The translations under genes and the position numbers were made by a program. A stretch of 64,000 nt of DNA from assembly GCA_963970005.1 (NCBI GenBank), contig CAXAMN010005413.1, forward strand, positions 188,967 to 252,966. The letters run 5' to 3'. Below are positions 20,085 through 28,880 of the stretch, piece by piece; the stretch's first letter is position 1; each line of letters starts with the position of its first letter. The notes under the pieces were generated by a model. It saw only the letters and a list, made by a program, of their open reading frames with translations, made no database searches and was not told the DNA's origin. The stretch comes from Durusdinium trenchii. Lineage: Eukaryota > Sar > Dinophyceae > Suessiales > Symbiodiniaceae.

Positions 20085-21425
20085 TCATGGATTCGACCTG
20101 GCGTCCACCTCAAACAAATCCCCCTCTGGGGGGGGCGCAACTCCACACATGGATAGGTCCAGGCCCGAGTATTCGGCAGCATCCGCTCCACAGTCAAAGA
20201 TCAAACACCTAACTAAGCTCCGAACAAGTCTCAAAACAGCCGCCAGCGTCTGACCGCCAGCAAGCAGGTTGCTGCCTTCCCCCGGGTCCAGCCATTGTCC
20301 CTTACGTGGGCCAGCCACTGGGACCCTACCTCGAAAGTGTGTCCACGCCCAAACAGCGAGTTCCAACCAGGAAACCAAAAGTGCTCTAGGGGAGGTATCA
20401 ATCTCTTGTAAGGCCTGTACAAATTGAACACCCCAGAGGCCAAAACCAAGAAAACTATTCGACCTTTGAGAATCAGCAAGCCAAGTGCTTGGCAGAAGTT
20501 CAAAAAGCGAACTATCTCCCTCCCTCGCCAGATGCAATTGATCTAGCTCATGATCAGCTGGTCCCTCCGCATCGCGGGCTATCTCATCCATTTGTTGGCT
20601 CAGCACACGTCGAGCTTCCGCGATGGACAGATGCAAGGCCTGCAGCTGTTCCTGTCTACGAAGCTCAGCACGCTGATGATCACATAGTGCGGTCCATAGC
20701 TGCGGCTTTCTTCTGGAATGCATGGTGTGTGCGGTGGCAGCAGCTTTGTCAGCCGCTTCGTTCCAAAACATGGTCCAGGAATCCACTGCATTCACGCAAT
20801 CATCCTCGGTGCGATGCGAGTTGATGTGTTGTCCTCGGATGCGATCACCCACCCTTTTCACAAGCTCCTGACACAAGGTCCAGAGATCCTCATTAGAGCT
20901 GTATGGCAACAAGTCAGGCGTTTCCAGCAGTCTCCAGAGTCCAGTGGCTGCGTAGCCACTGTCCATCCAAACGGTGACCTTAGTATTGGTTTCATCCGCC
21001 CAAGTCAGTGCCGCCAGAAGTGCGGTAACTTCACTTCTGTCCACTGTCTGTGCTGGCCCCGTCAAGGGCCCCGATGCCAAGCACAACGCATGCGTGGCTG
21101 AGACACAGGCCCATGTAGCCAATGCACCCTCGACCATGCTTGGATTCTTGCAGGAGCCATCTGTAAACAGATCAACCCAGTTCTCCTGATTCAGTGTGCA
21201 AAACTGAAAATGAAATGTGGGTGGTTCCAGAGGTCCAAGTTCAAGGAGCCATTCATGCCAGTGAGGAAATTGTTCAGGCAAAAGTCTGTGACGTCGACTT
21301 GGAGTGAGCCAAGGCCTCGTCATGTCCTTCTCGAGCCTGAGCCAGTGCTGGGCAATGAAGGATCCTATGGTCAAGATCATCAGGTTGTCCACAATGTAAA
21401 CAGTTGCCACTTTGAAAGGTGTCAA
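20085..21425 (-). CDS. RNase H domain of the LINE
   Basis: A 446-codon frame. All four catalytic acidic positions of RNase HI are visible: Asp in VDLFTDGSCKNPS, Glu in DRSEVTALLAAL, Asp in VWMDSGYAATG and Asp in NEAADKAAATAH. A long helical tail follows (LSIAEARRVLSQQMDEIARD and beyond), with no recognised function. The start joins the zinc-motif frame through a shift at about 21320. In LINEs this domain follows RT and removes template RNA. Confidence 0.85.
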   Translation of the reverse strand: MTPFKVATVYIVDNLMILTIGSFIAQHWLRLEKDMTRPWLTPSRRHRLLPEQFPHWHEWLLELGPLEPPTFHFQFCTLNQENWVDLFTDGSCKNPSMVEGALATWACVSATHALCLASGPLTGPAQTVDRSEVTALLAALTWADETNTKVTVWMDSGYAATGLWRLLETPDLLPYSSNEDLWTLCQELVKRVGDRIRGQHINSHRTEDDCVNAVDSWTMFWNEAADKAAATAHTMHSRRKPQLWTALCDHQRAELRRQEQLQALHLSIAEARRVLSQQMDEIARDAEGPADHELDQLHLAREGDSSLFELLPSTWLADSQRSNSFLGFGLWGVQFVQALQEIDTSPRALLVSWLELAVWAWTHFRGRVPVAGPRKGQWLDPGEGSNLLAGGQTLAAVLRLVRSLVRCLIFDCGADAAEYSGLDLSMCGVAPPPEGDLFEVDARSNP

Positions 21426-21585
21426 ATTTGCTCTGTTGCTTAGCTGTCATGAATGCGCCCTCGTGCAAGGCGGCAATCTGAGCCCGTGCTAGCGGGTCTA
21501 ACTTCGCAGAAGCTCGCAAAAGAACTTGCCTGTTCAGACAGACCAGACCACGAAAGTCTTTTCGCCGCCCCACTTGACGACTCAC
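21274..21585 (-). CDS. RT connection with CCHC zinc motif
   Basis: A 103-codon frame carrying RKDFRGLVCLNRQVLL and NCLHCGQPDDLDHRILHC, a C-x2-C-x7-H-x4-C motif. This kind of zinc-binding segment lies between RT and RNase H in many LINEs. It continues the preceding RT frame (which stops at 21582) by a shift and is itself followed by another. Confidence 0.7.
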   Translation of the reverse strand: MSRQVGRRKDFRGLVCLNRQVLLRASAKLDPLARAQIAALHEGAFMTAKQQSKFDTFQSGNCLHCGQPDDLDHRILHCPALAQAREGHDEALAHSKSTSQTFA

Positions 21586-22514
21586 CCTTGTGACCAGGCG
21601 CTGGTAAGCAAGTCTTCAAGAACTCCTTGTGGTACAGCTAGCAGGTCAATGGGGTAGCCCTCATGTGGTTGTACCCATGGTGGCTCAAGAATGCGCCATT
21701 GGATTGCTTCAAGCACCTCCAGCAGCTTGGAGAAAGGTCCGGCACGGACAGTTCCCGTATATGCATTCCAGCGCAAGGTCCACAAGTGCAGCACCTCATC
21801 CTGTTTGTCTGACATTCTGCGGAAGTCACACAAGACTCGTTGCAACTGATAATATCCAGGATCACAAAGCAAGGAGGTGCCCAGGAGCATGCGCATCAAA
21901 GGAGCTGCCCCCGCCCGACCATGACCCAGTGCTTTGAGCGCTTGTGTGCGCAGGCTATCAATGTGGTTCTTGCCAAGCAGACAGACAGAAATGCCATGAA
22001 AAGCCTTGGGCCAGAACATAGTCACCAAGATGTGCTGCTTCAGTGTCAAGTCTGCATCAAGCTTTCTGAGCTTACCCCACAGATGTTCCAACGCATGAAG
22101 CCTGAGGAGCTGCACACCCACCCTCTTGTGTCCAGTGTAACTGTGTTGCACACCTAAATCACCTGCTTCTGTGCGGACGTCATAGCCCAATGTGTGCAAT
22201 TCATTTACATCAGCTCGGTTGGTGCACCAGGTCCAGCTCTTCTTCACATCCATGTCTAGCTTCCAGAGACTCAGGAATTCTTGAAGCACTAGCGTGCCGT
22301 GCAAGAGTTGGTTTGCCTGCTCAGCTAACACACCTATGTTGTCCACAAAGGTCAGTGGAACTACCTCGGGTGCAAAGTGCTTAGAGTAGTAGTGATAACA
22401 AAGATCCACTATCCCCATGGCAAAGCAGCTCATTGCACAACCTTCCGGAACGCCAGCATTTGAAGTGTGAGCTTCACTGATCTCACCCCGAACCTGGAAT
22501 GGAATGAGGACCAA
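21582..22514 (-). CDS. RT palm/thumb of the LINE, FVDN variant
   Basis: A 310-codon frame holding the second half of reverse transcriptase: SNAGVPEGCAMSCFAM (motif B), PLTFVDNIGVLAEQ (motif C) and a thumb-like region LHTLGYDV. Motif C reads F-V-D-N where most RTs have Y/F-x-D-D, so the second Asp is Asn. I recall FVDN as usual in this dinoflagellate LINE group. The frame overlaps the EN-RT frame by about 85 bp through a shift near 22500. Confidence 0.8.
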   Translation of the reverse strand: MVLIPFQVRGEISEAHTSNAGVPEGCAMSCFAMGIVDLCYHYYSKHFAPEVVPLTFVDNIGVLAEQANQLLHGTLVLQEFLSLWKLDMDVKKSWTWCTNRADVNELHTLGYDVRTEAGDLGVQHSYTGHKRVGVQLLRLHALEHLWGKLRKLDADLTLKQHILVTMFWPKAFHGISVCLLGKNHIDSLRTQALKALGHGRAGAAPLMRMLLGTSLLCDPGYYQLQRVLCDFRRMSDKQDEVLHLWTLRWNAYTGTVRAGPFSKLLEVLEAIQWRILEPPWVQPHEGYPIDLLAVPQGVLEDLLTSAWSQG

Positions 22515-25030
22515 GCATTGAGGATTAGCTCCGGTGCTCCAATGTGAAGTGCAAGCTCAAGCATCGGGTGGCGGGGGATGCATTCGAAGGCCTTCTGGAT
22601 GTCAGTGACCAAGCCTGTCATTCGTCCCTCGGTGAGTGACATAAGCTCAATGAGACCTTGCAGGAGAAAAGAAATCTCCAAGCTCTCACGGCCTGGAAGA
22701 AAACCAAACTGAGTGTCGTCAGCTATCGATGCCAGAAATTTCAGCAAGGGTCTAGCTTTGGCCGTCGACCAGGATCGATAAATTGCTGAAAAGATCACAA
22801 GAGGACGAAATTGTCCTACAGTCTCAGCCCCCTCCAATTTGGCCAAACACGCTGTGAAGCCCGTCAGGAGTTGCGCTGGCCATCGACCCTCCACCTCCAC
22901 CTGTTCCAGAATTGAAAGCAGGGCTTCACGAAAGGATCTGGGCATCTTCTGAAGTTCACGTGGATGATACCCGTCAGGGCCTCGAGCTGACTGATCCCCA
23001 TACCTGGCATTGGCTCTGTCCCAGGTAGTCAGGCTGATGGGAGTGTACCTCTGTTTGCAAGACGGCAAGAATGACTTGCCAAAAGCAAGGATTCGTTCCC
23101 AGGCTTCATGTGGAATGTCTGCATGTCTGCTCCACCTAGTCTGCCAAAATTCACCAAGGGCTCTATGAATAGTGGGAACCTGCACGCAGTGACTTCTGCA
23201 TGTGATTTGTTGACCCTCGAGCACAAGGCAATCCGCTTCCTCAATCTCGTAAAGAGTGCCTTCCAGTTGCTTGAGCCGCACCTCATTAATATCTTCGATC
23301 CACCATGATAGATGATCATGAGTGGTGTTTCCGAGCTCCTCCTCCAACTGGATCTGTTTGCCATCAGTAGAGACAGCCATGATTTCGGTGGTGGCTGCTG
23401 TTGACAGCGTATCAATGTAATCCTTCTGTTTATCTCTGATCTGCTTGAAGGCAAGATGCTGATGCTGCCTGATCTTCGTTTTGCAAATCTCCCTCTGTTG
23501 TCTCAGGTGCCAGCTTTCAAATTGCCTATAGTTTTGCATGAAGTCTTCAAAGATTCTATCGATCACTGTCTTGGCCACAAGTACTCTTTCCAGATGTACC
23601 GGTGAGCCCTGTAGCTGTATGCGACGTGTTCTCCACCATGAGGCAAAGCCACCTCGAAACCCTTTGGCCCTCAAGATGGAACTCCAGGTTTCAAGTCTAA
23701 AGCAAACACACTGCGCAGTATCCGAGTTTCTTTGCAGGTTCTGCTTGAGCGCTTGCAACCGTCTGAGTTGTTTGAACCAAAGTTGCACTCCTCTAGAGAC
23801 AAAGTCAGAAGTGAGCCGCACATCTCCATGTCTGGACGCCCTCAGCAGGGGTGCCTGTCTAGGTTGTTGGACAGGCTTCACATGCTGTCCTCTGCCTCTC
23901 CATTGGCTGGGCAAATTACCATCACCACTGTTTACATATGTGTTCAAACTGTCTTCGAATGCCTTTGACCATTCACGGAACCTACTTGTGGGCTCAGTTT
24001 CTTGAAGCTTCACTTCAGTTTGGTCACAGGCTTGTCGCCATTCTTCCACCTGGATTTTGTCCCAATCAAGTTGGCCTGGCATCGGCCAGATCCATTTGGG
24101 CACTCCGGAGCTAGGGGCCTGAAAGTGGCCACAGACGGCAGCGTGGTCTGAAAAAACAGGCAATACCTCTGATCTCTGGAAGAGTGCCACAAGCTCTGGG
24201 GAACAAAGAACAAAATCCTTTCTGGTAACTCCTTTGCAAGTGGGTTGAATGGGGTCACCATGGAGCTCCCAATTCAGTTCCTGCACCTCTCGCCAGCCCA
24301 TGCTTCTCCACAAGTCAGTCGCTGGAAGGTCCTCGAGCAGGTGATTGAAGTCTCCGGCTATGAATCTGCATCCCTGGCGGTTGAGAACTATGGTGAGCGT
24401 CAAGGACTCACAAAGACGATTGGTCATCTTTCTTGCTGCTGGCCACGTCGGCCCAGGTGACCATCCATAGATTGCAGCCCCAGTGATCCCAAGACTGCCA
24501 ACCCAGTGTTGTGCTATGGCAACTCGGCCTGACTTGAATTCACCCTGTGGCCATTGGCAAGAAATCTGTCGGCTTGGAACGTCACCCAGGTGAAGGACTC
24601 CACTCCAGGTGCCTGCTGTGTCCGATCGGGCACGGAGTGGAACCACGGCTCCAGGCACCGCTCGAATGAATCTGTCTTCCTGACTGCCGAGATATTTCAG
24701 CTTGTTTAACGTGGGCCGCATCAAAGGCTGACTGAGATGAGTTTCGCTAATCGCCCAAATGCCCTGGGGGAGGTCAAGTAATTCCCTTTCCTTTCCTCTG
24801 ATCCCAGTGGGATTTGCTGTGCCAATTGCAAAACATGCCTCATCATGTATCCAGGCTGGACCTGGATTGCTTGCTTCACCCACTCTGTAGTGGGGTCGTC
24901 CGCTCTTGAACGAGGAGGCTTCACGCCAGGAAGTCCCCGACCCAAAGTAGCAGTACATGGCAGAAGCCATGTCCGCTCTGAGAACCAAGTGCCGGGCAAG
25001 GGAAGACCTGGTGTGTCCCTCCATGTTCAC
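22430..25030 (-). CDS. AP-endonuclease and N-terminal RT of the LINE
   Basis: An 866-codon frame. The first 60 residues include RPHYRVGEASNPGPAWI. The endonuclease (about residues 65-330) shows GTANPTGIRGKERELL, WAISETHLS with the metal-binding Glu, RFIAGDFNHL, DFVLCSPELV and VFSDHAAVCGHF, the key residues of apurinic-type LINE endonucleases that nick target DNA. A helical linker follows, then RT: GPDGYHPREL, FRPLVIFSAIYRSW, FGFLPGRESLEI and the first catalytic Asp in LVTDIQKAFECIPRHP. The frame runs off after SRFGV by a shift, and RT continues at 21582-22514. The nominal start codon is GTG with an ATG two codons later; it is more likely part of a polyprotein. Confidence 0.9.
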   Translation of the reverse strand: MNMEGHTRSSLARHLVLRADMASAMYCYFGSGTSWREASSFKSGRPHYRVGEASNPGPAWIHDEACFAIGTANPTGIRGKERELLDLPQGIWAISETHLSQPLMRPTLNKLKYLGSQEDRFIRAVPGAVVPLRARSDTAGTWSGVLHLGDVPSRQISCQWPQGEFKSGRVAIAQHWVGSLGITGAAIYGWSPGPTWPAARKMTNRLCESLTLTIVLNRQGCRFIAGDFNHLLEDLPATDLWRSMGWREVQELNWELHGDPIQPTCKGVTRKDFVLCSPELVALFQRSEVLPVFSDHAAVCGHFQAPSSGVPKWIWPMPGQLDWDKIQVEEWRQACDQTEVKLQETEPTSRFREWSKAFEDSLNTYVNSGDGNLPSQWRGRGQHVKPVQQPRQAPLLRASRHGDVRLTSDFVSRGVQLWFKQLRRLQALKQNLQRNSDTAQCVCFRLETWSSILRAKGFRGGFASWWRTRRIQLQGSPVHLERVLVAKTVIDRIFEDFMQNYRQFESWHLRQQREICKTKIRQHQHLAFKQIRDKQKDYIDTLSTAATTEIMAVSTDGKQIQLEEELGNTTHDHLSWWIEDINEVRLKQLEGTLYEIEEADCLVLEGQQITCRSHCVQVPTIHRALGEFWQTRWSRHADIPHEAWERILAFGKSFLPSCKQRYTPISLTTWDRANARYGDQSARGPDGYHPRELQKMPRSFREALLSILEQVEVEGRWPAQLLTGFTACLAKLEGAETVGQFRPLVIFSAIYRSWSTAKARPLLKFLASIADDTQFGFLPGRESLEISFLLQGLIELMSLTEGRMTGLVTDIQKAFECIPRHPMLELALHIGAPELILNAWSSFHSRFGVRSVKLTLQMLAFRKVVQ
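24857..24880 (-). other. GEASNPGP motif, possible 2A-like site
   Basis: Residues 51-58 of the EN-RT frame read GEASNPGP. The last four residues are the invariant end of 2A ribosome-skipping peptides (consensus DxExNPGP). The upstream D and E are not in register here. Functional 2A sequences are known at the N-terminus of some other APE-type non-LTR elements. Activity here is a hypothesis. Confidence 0.35.
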
Positions 25031-25406
25031 TTGAGCTTTGTCATCTTGAATTTGCCACTCATCGGCAACCCAACAGGGCTGGCAACCACATGCACATTTG
25101 ATCTGAGCTGCTCCCCATGTTGTACTTCACTGACACAAGGCTGTAGGCATAGAAATGCCACTAGCCAGCAAAACCATACTCTGATGCCTATGCTTTTGCC
25201 AGGCTTCCCTAGGCGGCATCTGACCCAGGGACCTGATCGCCCTAGTCAACCACTTGGACTGTTGCTGGCCACACGCGGCCGCTTGGACAATAACGCTTCA
25301 ATCTGGTTGAAGCCCTTCTGCATGCTTTCATTGACGTCCATTTGCAATTGGGCAAAAGTGTTCTTGGTCTCTTGCCCTTGCTTCTGCACTGTGGCATCTA
25401 GCGATT

Positions 25407-25715
25407 TCATGTCCTCACGTTGTGTTTGTAGCTCACGAGCAAGATTGTCGACTCGTGCACCAAGTTCTGTCTGAATGGCCGCAGTGTGCTCGAACCATTG
25501 GTCATATATCGCTGCGAATGGGCACGGATTTCACAGACTGAGGTCTCCAGCCTGCAGAGGCGCACATCTTCGTCCCAACTAGATTGCATCTTTGCATCCT
25601 CTTCACAAGCAGCCTGCTCTTCAAGTTCTCTCCGGACTGCTGGCTGTTCTAACGTCAGCTCGAAGCTGGTGTTCAACCTCCTTGATCTTCGCCACCACTG
25701 CTGGCTTCTTGTCAC
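25407..25715 (-). CDS. Coiled-coil segment between ORF1-like and EN
   Basis: A frame encoding RRELEEQAACEEDAKMQ and RLETSVCEIRAHSQ. The adjacent frame to about 25270 continues as a coiled coil (roughly LARELQTQREDMKSLDATVQ), ending near a KRPRV-like basic patch. It sits between the ORF1-like domain and the endonuclease. At least two frameshifts cut it. Confidence 0.5.
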   Translation of the reverse strand: MTRSQQWWRRSRRLNTSFELTLEQPAVRRELEEQAACEEDAKMQSSWDEDVRLCRLETSVCEIRAHSQRYMTNGSSTLRPFRQNLVHESTILLVSYKHNVRT

Positions 25716-27288
25716 TGGATGCTGGTTGTCCTGCCATCACTGGTTTGAAGTTTGACCAGGGGTCCTGTTGGAGCCAAGGATCTGCCGCAGGGGCTCCTGT
25801 GCTGCTGGCCGCCTGCTTCAAGTGCGATCTGGTTTTGAAAGAGCTCAAGATCTTGGGGGGCTCCCGGACTTGCTGAACTGTTCGCACAGGGGTGACAACA
25901 ACATCACCATGTGCACCTTGCAGGACCATGCTTGGAGGAGCCTTGCCGCTCCCGACTTGCCAGCCAGCGCCCTCCGCTCCACCTCTGGTGGGTTGCAAAG
26001 GCTTCGCTTCCCAGCCCCATTCTTTCAGGCTCTTCTGGAGTCCCTGCCTGGTGGTGCCATGTGGCAGAGGGTACATCACAAAGATCCTGTCAAGTGAGAT
26101 CTTGCTGTATTGCTCTCTGGGTCTGAGCTCTTTGAAAGCTGCTTCCATGTCCTCGTCACGAAATCGCAGGCCCCACCGATGACCAATGCGGGCTATGGCA
26201 ACTGCACCTTGCATCGTCTTCTTCTTGTGTTCAGCTTCTTTGAGGCCTTGCTGTGGGAGCCAGATGACCCCATATTCATCAGCCGGGCCTTTGCCATCCT
26301 GCTGTCTGGGTTCCAGGTATATGCCATGTTGACCTGAGACACCCTGGATCCATTCATCTGCATCATCAAGCACCCTCATCATGACTGAAAAGAGGCCCGC
26401 CTTGTCAGGCGTGACCCTGCCTCCACCATCTGTCTTTGCCCATCGTCTGTCCCACAAGTCCGTGATCAGACTGTCGCATTCGACATCAACTGGTGCATGA
26501 TATCGTGGGCAACCTCCTCCACAAGCAGCTCCCCTGCAAAGCGTCAATGCCTCCTGATTTTGAAAGAGTGCCTTCATAGGGCCTTTGCACAGATCTGCCC
26601 AGTGCAGGTTGCTGGCTTCCCATTCATCTCTGAAGACAACCAACTTGAAGGTGCAGGTCTTGTTGGCCTCAATCACTGGCTTGACACCGTCTTGCTTCCG
26701 TGTCACTGTGTTGTCACCCAGCTGGATCAACGATCCCTGTACCAGGACAGGTTCTTTTGTACCTGCATACTCCGCAGGGAACCTGATCTGTGTGACCGGC
26801 AGGAGACCTTGTTGTTCATGTGGAACTTCTTCCGTGGTGATGACTGCCAAAGGCTCCAAGCTAAGCGACTTCCCCTCAACCAGGAACGGCAGGATTTGGC
26901 CCACCGTAGCCAATGCAATGCCAGTGGCGTGGGCCTTGACCTCATCAAATTGGATTTGCTTCACTGCTTCACCTGACTCATCAACGAAGGAGCCATCCAG
27001 CAAGGTGAGATGTGATGGAGCCAGTTGCACCTGTGCTTGTCTGGTGTCTCGTTGCCTCTCCCTCTTCTTGCCATGGCTGGAGATCCCGAACTTGTTCTCG
27101 GCTCGCATTCTGACTTGCTTCATGAGTTCGTCATGTTTGACCCACAAGAATCGCACCCCTGGCTTGGACGCCAGTGTCTTCAGTTCTGCCCATGGGTTCT
27201 TTGCCCGCAACGCCTGATCCACCGCCTTCTCCCCCAAGGGCCTGAATGCCGGCAAGGGCTCTCTCATCACTTCTATCCTCTGGGACAC
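25621..27288 (-). CDS. ORF1-like protein of the LINE, CCCH motif
   Basis: A 555-codon frame belonging to a protein region I know from dinoflagellate LINEs. Landmarks are KNPWAELKTLASKPGVRFLW, a C-x4-C-x3-C-x3-H motif (CRGAACGGGCPRYH), SLITDLWDRRWAK, GQHGIYLEPR and VMYPLPHGTTRQGLQKSLKE. It is probably the nucleic-acid-binding part, by analogy with LINE ORF1 and the zinc-like motif. The C-terminal 100 residues are Pro/Lys-rich. It overlaps the preceding peptidase frame by about 160 bp; the frame appears to shift within 27250-27290, since the conserved order requires the two to be one polyprotein. Confidence 0.7.
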   Translation of the reverse strand: MSQRIEVMREPLPAFRPLGEKAVDQALRAKNPWAELKTLASKPGVRFLWVKHDELMKQVRMRAENKFGISSHGKKRERQRDTRQAQVQLAPSHLTLLDGSFVDESGEAVKQIQFDEVKAHATGIALATVGQILPFLVEGKSLSLEPLAVITTEEVPHEQQGLLPVTQIRFPAEYAGTKEPVLVQGSLIQLGDNTVTRKQDGVKPVIEANKTCTFKLVVFRDEWEASNLHWADLCKGPMKALFQNQEALTLCRGAACGGGCPRYHAPVDVECDSLITDLWDRRWAKTDGGGRVTPDKAGLFSVMMRVLDDADEWIQGVSGQHGIYLEPRQQDGKGPADEYGVIWLPQQGLKEAEHKKKTMQGAVAIARIGHRWGLRFRDEDMEAAFKELRPREQYSKISLDRIFVMYPLPHGTTRQGLQKSLKEWGWEAKPLQPTRGGAEGAGWQVGSGKAPPSMVLQGAHGDVVVTPVRTVQQVREPPKILSSFKTRSHLKQAASSTGAPAADPWLQQDPWSNFKPVMAGQPASSDKKPAVVAKIKEVEHQLRADVRTASSPERT

Positions 27289-28500
27289 CTTTGTCTACCA
27301 ACAGGCTGGAAAGTCTGGTGAGCAACATGTCTGGTCCTCCACCTCCACAACCTCTGGGGCCCTCACGTTGCAGTCCTCTCAGCACTAGCGCTTCATGCCA
27401 ATCATCAATGTCGCCTTGGCTCATCACATGGCCTCCACTCAGGATCCATTGAAGATTGGCCAGTGCCACAGTGCCACATTGAGTTGGATCTTCTTGTGCA
27501 TGAACTGTCACATAGTGGACAACGAAGCCTTTGACTGGCCAGATCTGTTCAGCCCACTTGGCAATTTGTGTCACCACAGCACCAAAAGCATGAGGGAGAC
27601 CATCCAAGTAGTCCACCTCAAGCCAACCATCACAGCACGCAAGGTGAACCACAAACCAATGACCATCAGAAAGGACCATCATGGCAATCTCCTGAGCCAT
27701 GCCTTCCTGCGATTGGAGCAGCGGATCCAGCCCGTGCCACTCATGCTGGATGAGATTTTGCACCAATGTATCGGGTGCCACCCAGATGTGGCTGCCTGTC
27801 ATCTCGACGATCTCCTCCACTGCTTCTTGCATTGTGGTGCAATCCAAGCCTTTTGGTGTGAATGACGCAGCCTCATCCTCCTCAGGTTCATCAGTAATCA
27901 TTGACGTGTGCCACTCTGACAGCATGGAATCTGTTGGGATAGCCTGCAAGCCACATGCAAGCCCTAGATGTGCCAGAGCGACTACAGCACTCATGTCATC
28001 GTGAACTTGTGCCACACATCTTCCGTACTTGATCTCTACCTCCTCACAGCTCCAAGCAGCCTTTAGCCACTTTGCAACCTCCTTGATCTCCTGATGAAGG
28101 AGATGTGGAAGCCCATCAAAGTAATGAAGCAACAGATGCTGCCCATTCCGAACTCCCACATACAATGCCCAGTGTCCACAGCCCTGGAACAGCCCATAGA
28201 TCACCTTGGCCTCTCGACATGCTGCGAGACATTTCTCTTCAATCTGAGGCAAAGGGTAAGTGGTTTGAAGACTGTCAGCAATTCTCAACACCATAGCTCC
28301 TGGCGGCATGCCTTGGCGTGCTATGTGGTCAACCTTCTCCTGCATCTTACCCACATCCACAATCTCAGTCACCTTGGCGGGTTGGATGTTGCACTTGGCT
28401 GGCCCATCCCATACAATCACCTTGACGCACTGGAGCCTCAAGTCTTCCCAGATTCGAGAGTCCGGCCACCACCAATTGTCATGATCATCGAACCAACCTG
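27131..28500 (-). CDS. Tandem C48/Ulp1-like cysteine peptidase domains
   Basis: The open frame runs from about 28500, past a TTG at 28441, to 27131. It has two copies of one fold. Second copy (residues counted from 28441): H261 in DGHWFVVHL, D280 in VDYLDGLPH, Q316 and C322 in QEDPTQCGTVALANL, the His-Asp-Gln-Cys set of Ulp1/SENP-type peptidases. First copy: H90 in GHWALYVGV, D109 in HYFDGLPH, Q145, and S151 in QVHDDMSAVVALAHL, at identical Gln-to-nucleophile spacing but with Ser for Cys. Ulp1 enzymes cleave ubiquitin-like modifiers or precursors. Here a role in polyprotein processing or host deSUMOylation is conjecture. A Gly-rich tail after residue 355 is probably off-frame. Confidence 0.7.
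28493..28500. repeat. 8-bp TSD of nested MITE, left copy
   Basis: CCAACCTG, repeated at 28881-28888. It directly abuts the left terminal inverted repeat. Confidence 0.85.
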
Positions 28501-28880
28501 ATGGCCCCTACCTTAGACCCCCCCCCCTATCTCCACATACCTAGGAATAATTAGCAATTATTCCTGGGGCCTTGAACATAGTTTCAGGATAATTATTCCA
28601 GATGTGCACCTGATGCAGGAATATTTTCTGTCATTAGAAATATCAACTCGTGGAACAGATCCAAGACAGATCAACACAGGCTCGAAAAGCTTCGATAGTA
28701 GCTTCGATTATGTAAATTATTCCAGGGATAGTTGGCATGAAATTATTCCTCCTGAGTCTCAGCATCAAGAGACCCCCTTTAGGATTATTTAAATAAATAT
28801 TCTACCGTCTAATTATTCCACAAAAAATATTCCACTATGTGACATGCCCCCCTGGAATAAATATTTAAGGGAGGGCCCAT
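28501..28880. mobile_element. MITE, 380 bp, hAT-like TSD length
   Basis: Terminal inverted repeats ATGGCCCCTACCTTA (28501-28515) and the reverse complement of TAAGGGAGGGCCCAT (28866-28880) match at 13 of 15 positions. The element is flanked by 8-bp direct repeats. It is AT-rich and contains at least six copies of AATTATTCC or GGAATAATT, including a perfect 9-bp-arm hairpin at 28544-28564. It has no coding capacity. The 8-bp duplication fits hAT-type (or P-type) transposition. It separates the methyltransferase frame from the peptidase frame; discounting the element and one TSD copy (388 bp) puts both in the same frame. Confidence 0.85.

Noticed and set aside
23538..24005. 155-codon plus-strand frame
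   Set aside because: Antisense shadow of the LINE endonuclease-RT frame; no motif.
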